The notes beneath the pieces are model-generated. The model made no database searches. It saw nothing but the letters and a program-made list of their open reading frames with translations, and was not told where the DNA came from. From Methanofastidiosum sp964630765 (GTDB lineage Archaea > Methanobacteriota_B > Thermococci > Methanofastidiosales > Methanofastidiosaceae), in the NCBI GenBank assembly GCA_964630765.1, contig CAZVXE010000020.1, positions 1 to 21,057 on the forward strand: a DNA stretch of 21,057 nt. The letters are read 5' to 3'. This document shows positions 14,925 to 21,057 of this stretch, piece after piece; within the stretch, counting starts at the first letter, position 1, and the number at the start of each line of letters is the position of its first letter. The position numbers were made by a program, and so were the translations under genes.

Positions 14925-15431
14925 ATGAGGAAATTATATGCAATTTTAGTAACGTTACTTTTTGTAACAAGCGTTTTTGGTGTTGCATCAATAACGGCAA
15001 CTGGCCCAACATACTCATGTAATGACTACTATAGGATTAGTAGAACTTCAGCTCACGTTGGAGATATATTAACAATATCTTTACGTGTAGAAGCTCTGGG
15101 CGATGTTAATATCGGCGATGAAACAATCAGCGACATAGTAACTGGTATTGTAGCTAATGGAGGACTGCCGTATCAAATAGGGCCTCTTGAGTTGATAAAT
15201 GTAGAATATTTTGATGAAAATTGGAACTTAATACACGCAGGATTTATTCCAAGCATAACAGACCCAAAAATTAAGTGGATAACTTGGACATTTAGAGGAG
15301 CCCAACCTGGTACAATTAGTTTTACAAGCGACGAGAAAGACTGTGGCGATACAGTTACAATAACAATAAGTCCAAAATCTACACCAATGAATTTCTTCAT
15401 GAAGATCATAGGCTTCGGCAAGAAAAAATAA
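14925..15431 (+). CDS. Small secreted/surface protein, beta-rich, unknown function
   Basis: A 168-residue protein starting with a Sec-type signal peptide (MRKLYAILVTLLFVTSVFGV, cleavage likely after ~A25). The remainder is rich in beta-prone segments (HVGDILTISLRVEAL, DTVTITIS) and reads like one immunoglobulin-like or CARDB-like extracellular domain. Cys32 and Cys140 flank this domain and could form a disulfide. The C-terminus (MNFFMKIIGFGKKK) is a short hydrophobic-basic tail, too short for a normal membrane anchor. Starts at ATG 14925 with GAGGGAT (14915-14921) just upstream and a TATA at 14887-14894. I recognise no named family. It stands alone, divergent from deoA and convergent with the AsnB-like gene. 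Confidence 0.75.
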   Translation: MRKLYAILVTLLFVTSVFGVASITATGPTYSCNDYYRISRTSAHVGDILTISLRVEALGDVNIGDETISDIVTGIVANGGLPYQIGPLELINVEYFDENWNLIHAGFIPSITDPKIKWITWTFRGAQPGTISFTSDEKDCGDTVTITISPKSTPMNFFMKIIGFGKKK

Positions 15432-15450
15432 ATCTTTTATTTTATTTATA

Positions 15451-16263
15451 TTAAATCCCTTTTTTTATAGATTCTAGATAAGCATTTAGAGATGGGGCAA
15501 ATCCATTTTCTTTGGATATTCTTCTAACATCATCAAGGATGCCTGAGCCATACTGAAGTGCTTTCTTCTTGCGATAAATAATCTCAGGCGGTGCGCCCAA
15601 ATCCTTTGCAATCTCTCTAAGGATATGTTTTCTTAGATCATCATCAGAATTTTTCAGATTACACTCTCTTTCAATTTGCATCCCTATTTTTTTAACTTCT
15701 TCGTCTAAAAATGGAGACATAAATTTTATACCAAAACTATCAAATATCTTGTATTCTCTCTTAGAAAGTATGCCTCCCAACTCCGCTACATCCTTGTTCC
15801 TTAAATCAATTGGATTTTCGCCTTTAGCTAAAGCCCTTCTATATTTGTCATACCCAAAAAACAATTCATCTGCACCCTGCCCAGATAGGCAAATATCAAA
15901 ACTATCCTGATTTATTCTTTTTGCAACAAGGTAAAATGTAGAGCCTATCAAAACATCAAGACTGTTATCCGCTCCGATTAACTCTATTGTTCTTTCAATT
16001 CCTTTTATTATCTCTCCATCCGATAACTTGATTATTTCTAAGGGGCAATCTAAAGATTTAGAAGCAATTTTTGAATAATAAAGGTCTTTTGAATTCTCAT
16101 TCCCAATTGTGTAGAGTATTGGATTTGAGTATTTCTTAGCTAATGCCGAAACGATAAAACTATCTACGCCTCCAGAAAAAGACACAGGTACATATTCTTT
16201 TTTTTCTACCAATTCAGAAACAGATTTTGAAAGAGAGTTAAGAAGTAATTCTTTTAGCTGCAT
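15451..16263 (-). CDS. Stand-alone asparagine synthase-like ATP pyrophosphatase domain
   Basis: A 270-residue protein matching only the C-terminal synthetase half of AsnB. The PP-loop SGGVDS (30-35) binds ATP and LSGQGADELFFGY (126-138) matches the AsnB LSGEGADELFGGY signature. Later residues (GAPPEIIYRKKKALQYGSG) also fit AsnB ends. The N-terminal glutaminase domain, with its catalytic Cys2, is entirely absent, so it must use free ammonia or another nucleophile. It probably adenylates a carboxylate or amide-type substrate that is not identified. Start ATG 16263 forms TGATG with the JAMM gene stop and has GAGG 7 nt upstream; a preceding TTG is possible. The operon partners suggest a role linked to the JAMM protease. 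Confidence 0.85.
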   Translation of the reverse strand: MQLKELLLNSLSKSVSELVEKKEYVPVSFSGGVDSFIVSALAKKYSNPILYTIGNENSKDLYYSKIASKSLDCPLEIIKLSDGEIIKGIERTIELIGADNSLDVLIGSTFYLVAKRINQDSFDICLSGQGADELFFGYDKYRRALAKGENPIDLRNKDVAELGGILSKREYKIFDSFGIKFMSPFLDEEVKKIGMQIERECNLKNSDDDLRKHILREIAKDLGAPPEIIYRKKKALQYGSGILDDVRRISKENGFAPSLNAYLESIKKGI

Positions 16264-16625
16264 CAAACAACCTCATATTCTAAACTTTCACCATTCCTTG
16301 AATAAAAGAAATAGTCGCCCCTTTCATAAGGGTATCTGACTATTATATGGATCTTTCCGTAATGTGAGAAAAAATTTAGATCACCTTCAGAAGGCGAGCC
16401 ATTTCTGCTTGGATGGGAGTGGACAGTACCTATGATAGTCGTGTCAAGAGGAAGGCTAAAATGAGAAATTGTAGATGAATTTTTCCCAAATATACTAAAA
16501 GGAGAAAAAACAACTTCAGAAATTACCCCTTCATTCTCTCTCAAAAAAGCAGCAAACTCATTTGGATAGGTATTTTTTGCAGCATGTGTTATGAAATCTA
16601 ATAGCTCATTATCAATTCTTATCAA
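16263..16625 (-). CDS. JAMM/MPN+ domain metalloprotease (Mov34/PAD-1 family)
   Basis: A 120-residue single-domain JAMM metallopeptidase. The zinc motif is complete: upstream Glu23 (NEFAAFL) and HSHPSRNGSPSEGD, giving H69-x-H71-x7-S79-x2-D82. Archaeal JAMM proteins can act as desampylases, removing ubiquitin-like SAMP modifiers, and bacterial relatives (Mec+) cut sulfur-carrier-protein adducts; the substrate here is not known. The start appears to be TTG 16625, since no in-frame ATG lies upstream of the conserved N-terminus; GAGG at ~16637-16640 is rather distant. It sits 6 nt after the winged-helix gene and overlaps the AsnB-like gene. Confidence 0.87.
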   Translation of the reverse strand: MIRIDNELLDFITHAAKNTYPNEFAAFLRENEGVISEVVFSPFSIFGKNSSTISHFSLPLDTTIIGTVHSHPSRNGSPSEGDLNFFSHYGKIHIIVRYPYERGDYFFYSRNGESLEYEVV

Positions 16626-16631
16626 TAGATT

Positions 16632-17072
16632 TCATTCCTCATCTTTATTCTCCGAATTTTCGACTCTTTCAATCTTTATTTTGAAAGGAAGTATTGGTGT
16701 TTTAATCTCCTTTTTATCTTTTATTACCTCTTCAAGTTTTAAGAAATCATTAAGTTCTTTTTCAAGTTGGCCAATCTTTCGGTCTACAAGTTTTGAAGGA
16801 GAAACAGCGGTATATGTTTCTGGGTCCCCCGGGGCCTTCTCTACTACCTTCATCTGTTCCATTGATGCTAATGATTCGCGGCAAGCGCTTGGGTATATTG
16901 CTGTTCCTTCTGCAATATTATCATACGTTGAATTGCCCTTTTTTAAAAGATATAGGTATATCTTAACCTTTGATTCGGTATCCAAAAAGAACTTTAGCAT
17001 GTCCATTAATCCTTTATCCATGTCACTTTTCTCCGGAACATTGATTTTTAATTCCTTAGCATATTCTTTCAT
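16632..17072 (-). CDS. Winged-helix transcriptional regulator (TrmB-like)
   Basis: A 146-residue protein with a winged helix-turn-helix at ~30-85. The pattern is TESKVKIYLYLLKKGNSTYD, then AEGTAIYPSACRESLASME, then a wing (VVEKAPGDPETYTAV). This resembles TrmB/MarR-type archaeal regulators but without a sugar-binding domain. A predicted coiled coil (~92-115) and acidic tail (ENSENKDEE) follow, suited to dimerisation. Start ATG 17072 is supported by AGGTGGTAAG just upstream; GTG 17081 lies within it. It has its own TATA-like element (17103-17113). As first gene before the JAMM and AsnB-like genes it may regulate them. Confidence 0.8.
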   Translation of the reverse strand: MKEYAKELKINVPEKSDMDKGLMDMLKFFLDTESKVKIYLYLLKKGNSTYDNIAEGTAIYPSACRESLASMEQMKVVEKAPGDPETYTAVSPSKLVDRKIGQLEKELNDFLKLEEVIKDKKEIKTPILPFKIKIERVENSENKDEE

Positions 17073-17102
17073 TCTTACCACCTGTCTTTTATTTATTTTT
17101 TT

Positions 17103-17113
17103 CTTATATATAT
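17103..17113 (-). promoter_or_regulatory. TATA promoter for the wHTH-JAMM-AsnB-like operon
   Basis: On the minus strand TATATATAAG lies ~35 nt upstream of ATG 17072, predicting initiation near 17083 and a short leader carrying AGGTGG. It suggests the three downstream genes can be transcribed apart from rpiA. Confidence 0.5.
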
Positions 17114-17120
17114 TTTATCA

Positions 17121-17798
17121 TCATGATTTTAGAACTACCATTTTTCCATCTTTCATGAATACTACTTCGCATTTTGAAGTAAATATGCCATTTTCAAATA
17201 TACCAGGTATATCATTAAGTTCCTTTTCCATGGATTTAGGATTTTCAACAGATGTAAATAGATCAATTATGAAGTTTCCATTATCCGTCATCACAGGCCC
17301 ATCTTTTTTGTCCCCCTTTCTTAACACTGGGCTCCCAAAAGAAGACAATAATTCAAAGACTTTTCTATAGGCAAGTGGGAATACTTCGATAGTCACTGGA
17401 AAAAATTTTCCAAGTTTTTCTACAAGTTTTCTCTCTTCGCAAACAACAACAAATCTATTTGCACTGTAATCAATTATCTTTTCCTGCAAAAGGGCCCCAC
17501 CTCTACCTTTTAGTAGGCATAGTGTAGGGTCTACTTCATCTGCGCCATCAATTGATATATCAATATCATGTTCGTCAAGAGTTGTAATGGGGATGTTTGA
17601 TTCTACCGCTAATAGCTTTGCCTGAAAAGAAGTAGGTATGCCATATATTGAGATACCTTCTTCTCTTATTCTTTTCCCAAGTTCGATTATCGTAAATGCA
17701 GTTGTACTGCCTGTTCCAAGCCCCACGACATCCCCATCTTTTACTAAAGATGCCGCGTATATGCCTACAGATTTTTTATCATCCAAGATATCTTCCAA
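17121..17798 (-). CDS. rpiA: Ribose-5-phosphate isomerase A
   Basis: Interconverts ribulose 5-phosphate and ribose 5-phosphate, supplying PRPP and nucleotide synthesis; archaea commonly obtain ribulose-5-P from the ribulose monophosphate route. The 225-residue length is standard. Phosphate and substrate loops are intact: GLGTGSTT (26-33), SIDGADEVD (82-90) and KGRGGALLQEK (97-107) with catalytic Glu106. The best N-terminal match starts at TTG 17798, only 3 nt after the upstream membrane-protein stop; the only GG is directly adjacent, so initiation probably depends on coupling. An in-frame TTG at 17786, preceded by GGAAGAT, is an alternative. Confidence 0.94.
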   Translation of the reverse strand: MEDILDDKKSVGIYAASLVKDGDVVGLGTGSTTAFTIIELGKRIREEGISIYGIPTSFQAKLLAVESNIPITTLDEHDIDISIDGADEVDPTLCLLKGRGGALLQEKIIDYSANRFVVVCEERKLVEKLGKFFPVTIEVFPLAYRKVFELLSSFGSPVLRKGDKKDGPVMTDNGNFIIDLFTSVENPKSMEKELNDIPGIFENGIFTSKCEVVFMKDGKMVVLKS

Positions 17799-17801
17799 CC
17801 T

Positions 17802-18929
17802 TTACTTTTTTCTTAATCTGACTGAGTTCTCATAATCTTCCATGGCTTTCTCAAGTCTTTTCATATCGTCAATTAGATCCTTTGTACTATCTACTTTGCC
17901 ATATGGGCGGTATCTGCTAGTTGGCTCTTCCCTTCTAAGAGGCCTTTCTCTCTCAACTGGCGCAGGAGGAATAGGTCTTGGCCTAACTGTTCTATCGGGT
18001 GGGGGAGATCTTTCATCACATTCCTCTTTCTTGGCGATAGCTTTGGCATGTCTACTATTTCTTATTCTTATTAAATGTCTCCAGTTGGCTAAATACTCAA
18101 GTATAATATCTACACCGCTCAATATGGTAAAGGCTATAAGGATGACACCAAGATTTGAATTACCCCAAGCACTCATCTTTTCCCAAGGAGTTGGTTCTGG
18201 CTGACCCTTCACAGCCTCAATGAATACACTAGTTGGTGGTGCAGAGTAATAGACGATGAAAGATTTAACCCTCTCAGTTGTTTCTGGTGTAACTGTAGTT
18301 ATTGTGTAATCATCAGGAACTTTAATTCCATTAATTCCTGCGTCCCCATATGGGTATGAAAAAGATAGACTAATGTTATTATTTTCGTGTAATATTGAAG
18401 GGTCATTTGTACCCTTATCAAAGACAATCCAAAATTCACCATAAAAAGAATCAACTGTCGCGTTTAGGGGTAACTGGTAATAATAATCCCCAACTCTTTT
18501 GTATGTAAGAGTCAAAAGTGATATTTTCCTATTTACATCTCCGTCTCTTAAAAAATAAGATTGGCTAGCGTTCATATAAAGTGGCTTAATTGAGCTCACT
18601 ACCCCCTTGGCCTCGGCAGGCTCAAGGAAAAACCTTTTTGACCTGTCAGGATCATTGACTAAAGAAATTTCCATTTTATCTATTCCAGAATTTCTTGGAA
18701 TGTAAACATTCATCTTTAGTGTAATTGTTTCTTTGTCTATAATAAATCTGACATCTGAAAGCCTAAGATTTTCATCTGGCCTTACTGTTCCTTCTGTTCC
18801 TAAAAACTTCATCTGAAATCTATAATGCTGAGAACTTGAACCATTTTCGGCTAAGACATAAGCCATAAACAACGTTAAGGTAAAAAAAATAAGAGAAAGT
18901 GAAATACCCACCCTGAGTTTCCTGTCCAT
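17802..18929 (-). CDS. Bitopic membrane protein with extracellular domain and Pro/Arg-rich cytoplasmic tail
   Basis: A protein of ~375 residues of unknown family. An N-terminal signal or anchor (RKLRVGISLSLIFFTLTLFM) leads into a ~230-residue beta-rich extracellular region. One transmembrane helix follows (~259-278, NLGVILIAFTILSGVDIIL), then a cytoplasmic tail of ~95 residues that is Pro/Arg-rich (RTVRPRPIPPAP) and ends in a charged helix (LIDDMKRLEKAMEDYENSV) likely to pair with a partner. I chose ATG 18929 because a TATA-like GATTTAAATA lies ~26 nt upstream, fitting a leaderless transcript; ATG 18938 would add MLF. rpiA follows after 3 nt, but no functional link is obvious. Confidence 0.78.
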   Translation of the reverse strand: MDRKLRVGISLSLIFFTLTLFMAYVLAENGSSSQHYRFQMKFLGTEGTVRPDENLRLSDVRFIIDKETITLKMNVYIPRNSGIDKMEISLVNDPDRSKRFFLEPAEAKGVVSSIKPLYMNASQSYFLRDGDVNRKISLLTLTYKRVGDYYYQLPLNATVDSFYGEFWIVFDKGTNDPSILHENNNISLSFSYPYGDAGINGIKVPDDYTITTVTPETTERVKSFIVYYSAPPTSVFIEAVKGQPEPTPWEKMSAWGNSNLGVILIAFTILSGVDIILEYLANWRHLIRIRNSRHAKAIAKKEECDERSPPPDRTVRPRPIPPAPVERERPLRREEPTSRYRPYGKVDSTKDLIDDMKRLEKAMEDYENSVRLRKK

Positions 18930-18950
18930 AAACAGCATTTTGGAAAAGAA

Positions 18951-18974
18951 TATTTAAATCTTTCTAAAAAGATT
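18951..18974 (-). promoter_or_regulatory. TATA element overlapped by an inverted repeat
   Basis: On the minus strand GATTTAAATA (18960-18951) is a TATA candidate. The perfect inverted repeat AATCTTT-CTAA-AAAGATT (18957-18974) overlaps its upstream edge, where BRE and repressor or activator sites lie. Confidence 0.4.
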
Positions 18975-19017
18975 AAACTATCGTCTATAATCTATAACAA
19001 ATACTGTATATAACGAT

Positions 19018-19038
19018 GATAATTAATAATTAATTATC
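19018..19038. repeat. 21-bp perfect palindrome between two divergent promoters
   Basis: GATAATTAAT (19018-19027), a single A, then ATTAATTATC (19029-19038): perfect 10-bp arms. It lies 15 bp upstream of the TATA box of the downstream + strand gene and within the 167-bp divergent gap, so it is a candidate operator serving one or both genes. It is very AT-rich. Confidence 0.5.
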
Positions 19039-19052
19039 AGTTTTTACAAATA

Positions 19053-19060
19053 TTTATATA
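19053..19060 (+). promoter_or_regulatory. TATA promoter of the coiled-coil membrane protein gene
   Basis: TTTATATA at 19053-19060 predicts initiation near 19082, giving a leader of ~15 nt that carries GTGAT (19089-19093) before ATG 19097. Confidence 0.5.
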
Positions 19061-19096
19061 GATATTTTTTTAGTATTAGTAGAAACAAGTGATATT

Positions 19097-19573
19097 ATGA
19101 GTAAAAATATAATTGCAATACTCGGCATACTTATCCTTATTCTCGGGGCGGCATCTTATTTGATGTTCACTGAAAATAAGGATTTGAAGGATGATATTGA
19201 AACGCTTACTATGGAAAAAAATCTCGTCACAGATGAGAGGGATAATCTAAAAACACAGATGGAAACAATGATCCCAATTTCAGAGAAAAATGCATTGAAG
19301 CTAGTAGATGCTTATATCTGGGAGAATGGGCAGAAGATAGCAGACACAAGATCATATTCATTTCACCCTTACAGCCCAACATACAAGATAGCCGACAAAG
19401 GTACTTACTATGAAATAGAAGTTTTGAGAGGAATTGGAAAACTTGAAGGAAATAATCTCACTGTAAGCTACCACGCCTTAAAATTTGAGGTTAGCAAAAA
19501 TACAGGAGAAGTAGTTTACAAAGGGATGGCAGAATCAGGTTTCCCAAACACCGTTTACATAAGAGTTTCTTAA
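19097..19573 (+). CDS. Membrane-anchored coiled-coil protein, unknown function
   Basis: A 158-residue protein with an N-terminal hydrophobic anchor (IIAILGILILILGAASYLMF, ~5-24). A short charged coiled coil follows (~27-58, heptad-like DLKDDIETLTMEKNL), then a C-terminal ~100-residue alpha/beta domain (KNALKLVDAYIWE ... YYEIEVLRG ... VSKNTGEVVYKG). The last part is distantly reminiscent of PepSY or cystatin-like folds (weak inference). The bulk would face outside the cell. It has its own promoter and is not in an operon. Its 3' end overlaps the convergent archaemetzincin gene by 4 bp. No family recognised. Confidence 0.75.
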   Translation: MSKNIIAILGILILILGAASYLMFTENKDLKDDIETLTMEKNLVTDERDNLKTQMETMIPISEKNALKLVDAYIWENGQKIADTRSYSFHPYSPTYKIADKGTYYEIEVLRGIGKLEGNNLTVSYHALKFEVSKNTGEVVYKGMAESGFPNTVYIRVS

Positions 19574-20166
19574 GGATGGCCCTGAAACAATATATTCAGA
19601 CAATTAATACAATAAGTTTTCTTTTTTTCATCTATGTCGTAGATATCTTTTGAAATGTTCATTGCGCACCCAGGGGTCTTACAGTGGTCAAGCCCAAGAG
19701 TATGGCCAAGTTCATGCATGGCTTCTTTTAATGCTCTTTCCTTAATGAGAAAACTGCTCTTGAAGTGATTTTCTAGAGGGGCTGTCGATATAATTGCTAT
19801 TTCTTTCCCGACTTCCGCCTCTCCAAATAGAGTCCCCGTAAATCCTTGCTTGAATATCTCAACATCTACGATAACTAATACCTTTATTAGCGCATCTAAC
19901 TTTCCTACTTTTTTTAATGACTCTTCTCGCTTTTTCTGGCCATAGGCAAATAAGGTGTGCGTATTATACTTTCCAATATGGGATGTGTAGGCTCCACTTG
20001 GGATATGATCAATTTCAATGCTGCTCCCTGAATTAGAAAAAAAACAAGTTGCTTTTATCCCAAGTTCCCAAAGAAGATTTTGTAATTCTTTCTGAAACTC
20101 TAAGAGAAATTTTTTTTCGAAGTTACCTGCAGCAGCCATTCTGATAAAGACTGGTTTATAAGTCAT
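19570..20166 (-). CDS. amzA: Archaemetzincin-type zinc metalloprotease
   Basis: A 198-residue protein with the full archaemetzincin signature. The active-site zinc is held by His151, His155 and His161 in HELGHTLGLDH, with catalytic Glu152. The structural zinc is held by Cys162, Cys167, Cys187 and Cys190. The conserved Met169 follows Cys167 in CAM, and the Met-to-Cys187 spacing is exactly 17 residues. Family proteins are soluble, single-domain metzincins; physiological substrates are not established. No signal peptide is present, so it should be cytoplasmic. ATG 20166 has only a weak GGGA upstream. It is a single-gene unit, convergent with the coiled-coil protein and divergent from tmk. Confidence 0.95.
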   Translation of the reverse strand: MTYKPVFIRMAAAGNFEKKFLLEFQKELQNLLWELGIKATCFFSNSGSSIEIDHIPSGAYTSHIGKYNTHTLFAYGQKKREESLKKVGKLDALIKVLVIVDVEIFKQGFTGTLFGEAEVGKEIAIISTAPLENHFKSSFLIKERALKEAMHELGHTLGLDHCKTPGCAMNISKDIYDIDEKKKTYCINCLNILFQGHP

Positions 20167-20233
20167 TAGTGTCCCATGAATGAGGCAACTTAAAAGTTTT
20201 ACTATAATGGGCTTTTAGCTTCTTTACACTAAA

Positions 20234-20243
20234 CCATAAAAAT
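20234..20243 (+). promoter_or_regulatory. TATA promoter of tmk, leaderless transcript predicted
   Basis: CCATAAAAAT lies ~26 nt upstream of ATG 20265, the distance expected between TATA box and transcription start, and no Shine-Dalgarno is visible. A leaderless mRNA is therefore likely. Confidence 0.45.
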
Positions 20244-20264
20244 CAAATCACTCCTAATCAGTAT

Positions 20265-20834
20265 ATGAAACGATTCATAGTCTTTGAGGGCATAGATGCA
20301 TCAGGGAAAGAAACACAGGCAAAATTACTATCCTCATTTTTCAAAAAGAAAGGTTTTGAAGTCCTATTGACGCACGAACCCATATATGAAGAGCCTATTG
20401 GAAAAGTCATTAAATCAAATCTAGAAAAAAAGATCTCTCTTGCGTCTGAAACAATTGCAATGCTCTATGCTGCCGACAGGCACGAACATTATCTCAAAGT
20501 AAAGAAGGCACTAAATGAAGATAAGATTGTGATATCTGATAGGTACAAATATTCTAACATGGCCTACCAAGGTGCAAACGGCGTTGATCCCGAATGGATT
20601 GAAGAGATAGAGAAATATTCTCTTGATCCCGATATGGTATTCTATATCCGTGTAAGGCCTGAATCTGCCATGAAAAGGAGGAGAGAAAAAGACCTTTACG
20701 AAGAAAATTTTGAGTTTCAAAAGAAAGTATTTGATATATATGAAAGCTTATCAAAAAAATACAAATTCATCGTCATTGATGGGGAAATGAGCATAGAAGA
20801 TATCCATAAAAATATATTAAAATATTTAGAATAA
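20265..20834 (+). CDS. tmk: Thymidylate kinase (dTMP kinase)
   Basis: Phosphorylates dTMP to dTDP for dTTP synthesis. A 189-residue P-loop kinase with EGIDASGKETQ (8-18), the DRYKYSNMAYQG nucleotide-binding motif (92-103), ADRHEH (70-75) and a basic lid region (RPESAMKRRREKD, ~131-143). The Walker A differs from the usual GK[ST]: the residue after the lysine is Glu (GKETQ), a variant found in some thymidylate-kinase-like proteins. The rest of the family pattern is intact, so I still call it Tmk, with a small chance it is a related nucleotide kinase. It is monocistronic, divergent from amzA. Confidence 0.9.
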   Translation: MKRFIVFEGIDASGKETQAKLLSSFFKKKGFEVLLTHEPIYEEPIGKVIKSNLEKKISLASETIAMLYAADRHEHYLKVKKALNEDKIVISDRYKYSNMAYQGANGVDPEWIEEIEKYSLDPDMVFYIRVRPESAMKRRREKDLYEENFEFQKKVFDIYESLSKKYKFIVIDGEMSIEDIHKNILKYLE

Positions 20835-20948
20835 TTACTTGTAAGAAGGCTCCATGACATACCTCATTGTATTCTTAAACTGTTTTAGATCACGAAGGAC
20901 TTTGGAAAGGTCTTCCTTTTCAATTTCTTTATGGAGTATATAAGCCAA
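20835..20948 (-). CDS. Probable small protein of 37 residues
   Basis: An ORF on the minus strand from TTG 20948 to a TAA at 20835-20837. It encodes 37 residues: MAYILHKEIEKEDL then SKVLRDLKQFKNTM and RYVMEPSYK. Support comes from AGGTGA (20957-20952) with 3 nt before the TTG, the same geometry as at other starts here, and a TATA-like TTATAAAA just upstream. The product looks like a charged amphipathic helix with a tyrosine-rich tail. No family recognised. The TATA-to-start distance is short, and the product is small, so chance is possible. Confidence 0.5.
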   Translation of the reverse strand: MAYILHKEIEKEDLSKVLRDLKQFKNTMRYVMEPSYK

Positions 20949-20964
20949 AACTCACCTAAATGAA

Positions 20965-20977
20965 AACTTTTATAAGC
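20965..20977. promoter_or_regulatory. Shared TATA region between the small ORF (-) and the last gene (+)
   Basis: ACTTTTATAAGC reads as TATA-like on both strands. On the plus strand it predicts initiation near 20997, ~18 nt before ATG 21015. On the minus strand it predicts initiation close to TTG 20948. Confidence 0.45.
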
Positions 20978-21014
20978 AGTGCTACGAAATCACCATTGGT
21001 GTTATGGTGATAAA

Positions 21015-21057
21015 ATGAAAGTAACAACGATTGATTTTGATAACATATCCTCAGAAG
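21015..21057 (+). CDS. Start of a gene truncated by the window end
   Basis: GGTGATAAAATG at 21006-21017 gives a textbook Shine-Dalgarno and start, identical to that of the CMD-like gene. The visible product is MKVTTIDFDNISSE and continues past the window. Too short to identify. Confidence 0.6.
   Translation, partial: MKVTTIDFDNISSE

Noticed and set aside
16591..17370. Long open frame on the + strand (259 codons)
   Set aside because: It is antisense to the winged-helix and rpiA genes, whose motifs are clear. Its translation is Ser/Phe/Ile-rich low-complexity with no recognisable domain or Shine-Dalgarno.
1..21057. tRNA, rRNA, CRISPR array, insertion sequence or prophage
   Set aside because: No tRNA-like T-loop/cloverleaf, no regularly spaced direct repeats, and no transposase, integrase or phage motif was seen in any coding frame.

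Overview
The window looks like a chromosome segment from a methanogenic (or at least Mcr-bearing) archaeon, AT-rich, with tightly packed genes. The archaeal signs seen in the sequence are TATA-box promoters, GGTGA-type Shine-Dalgarno sites matching the archaeal 16S 3' end, an HMG-CoA synthase/thiolase/DUF35 cluster, a tetraether-lipid-synthase-like radical SAM protein, an AMP phosphorylase and an archaemetzincin. A methanogenesis marker 3 protein points to methyl-coenzyme M reductase biology. I cannot fix the lineage from sequence alone; a low-GC euryarchaeal methanogen (for example Methanofastidiosa or a Methanobacteria/Methanococci relative) is a guess.

Layout. 1-2128 (+): a winged-helix protein, possibly cut at its 5' end by the window, then Mmp3. 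2258-6090 (+): a mevalonate operon with HMG-CoA synthase, acetoacetyl-CoA thiolase, the DUF35 bridge protein and class I HMG-CoA reductase, enough to go from acetyl-CoA to mevalonate. 6209-8943 (+): korDABC, a four-subunit 2-oxoacid (probably 2-oxoglutarate):ferredoxin oxidoreductase. 9055-10617 (+): a radical SAM protein of the tetraether lipid synthase family, convergent and overlapping by 32 bp with the next operon. Mevalonate (isoprenoid precursor) and tetraether formation together make a membrane-lipid neighbourhood.

10586-14789 (-): read from the right, AMP phosphorylase, a two-TM protein, a DUF362/ferredoxin protein, a carboxymuconolactone-decarboxylase-like protein and endonuclease IV. 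14925-15431 (+): a small secreted protein, divergent from AMP phosphorylase. The two share an unusually symmetric intergenic promoter region. 15451-18938 (-): a bitopic membrane protein, ribose-5-phosphate isomerase A, a winged-helix protein, a JAMM metalloprotease and a stand-alone asparagine-synthase-like ATP pyrophosphatase. The last three sit tightly together and are the best candidate for an undescribed functional unit.

19097-21057: a membrane-anchored coiled-coil protein (+), archaemetzincin (-), thymidylate kinase (+), a probable 37-residue small protein (-) and the first codons of another gene (+) leaving the window.

No tRNA, rRNA, CRISPR array, transposase or prophage gene was recognised. 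Several starts are TTG, and several promoters appear to make leaderless or very short-leader mRNAs. Gene assignments rest on motif recognition by eye; no database search was run.
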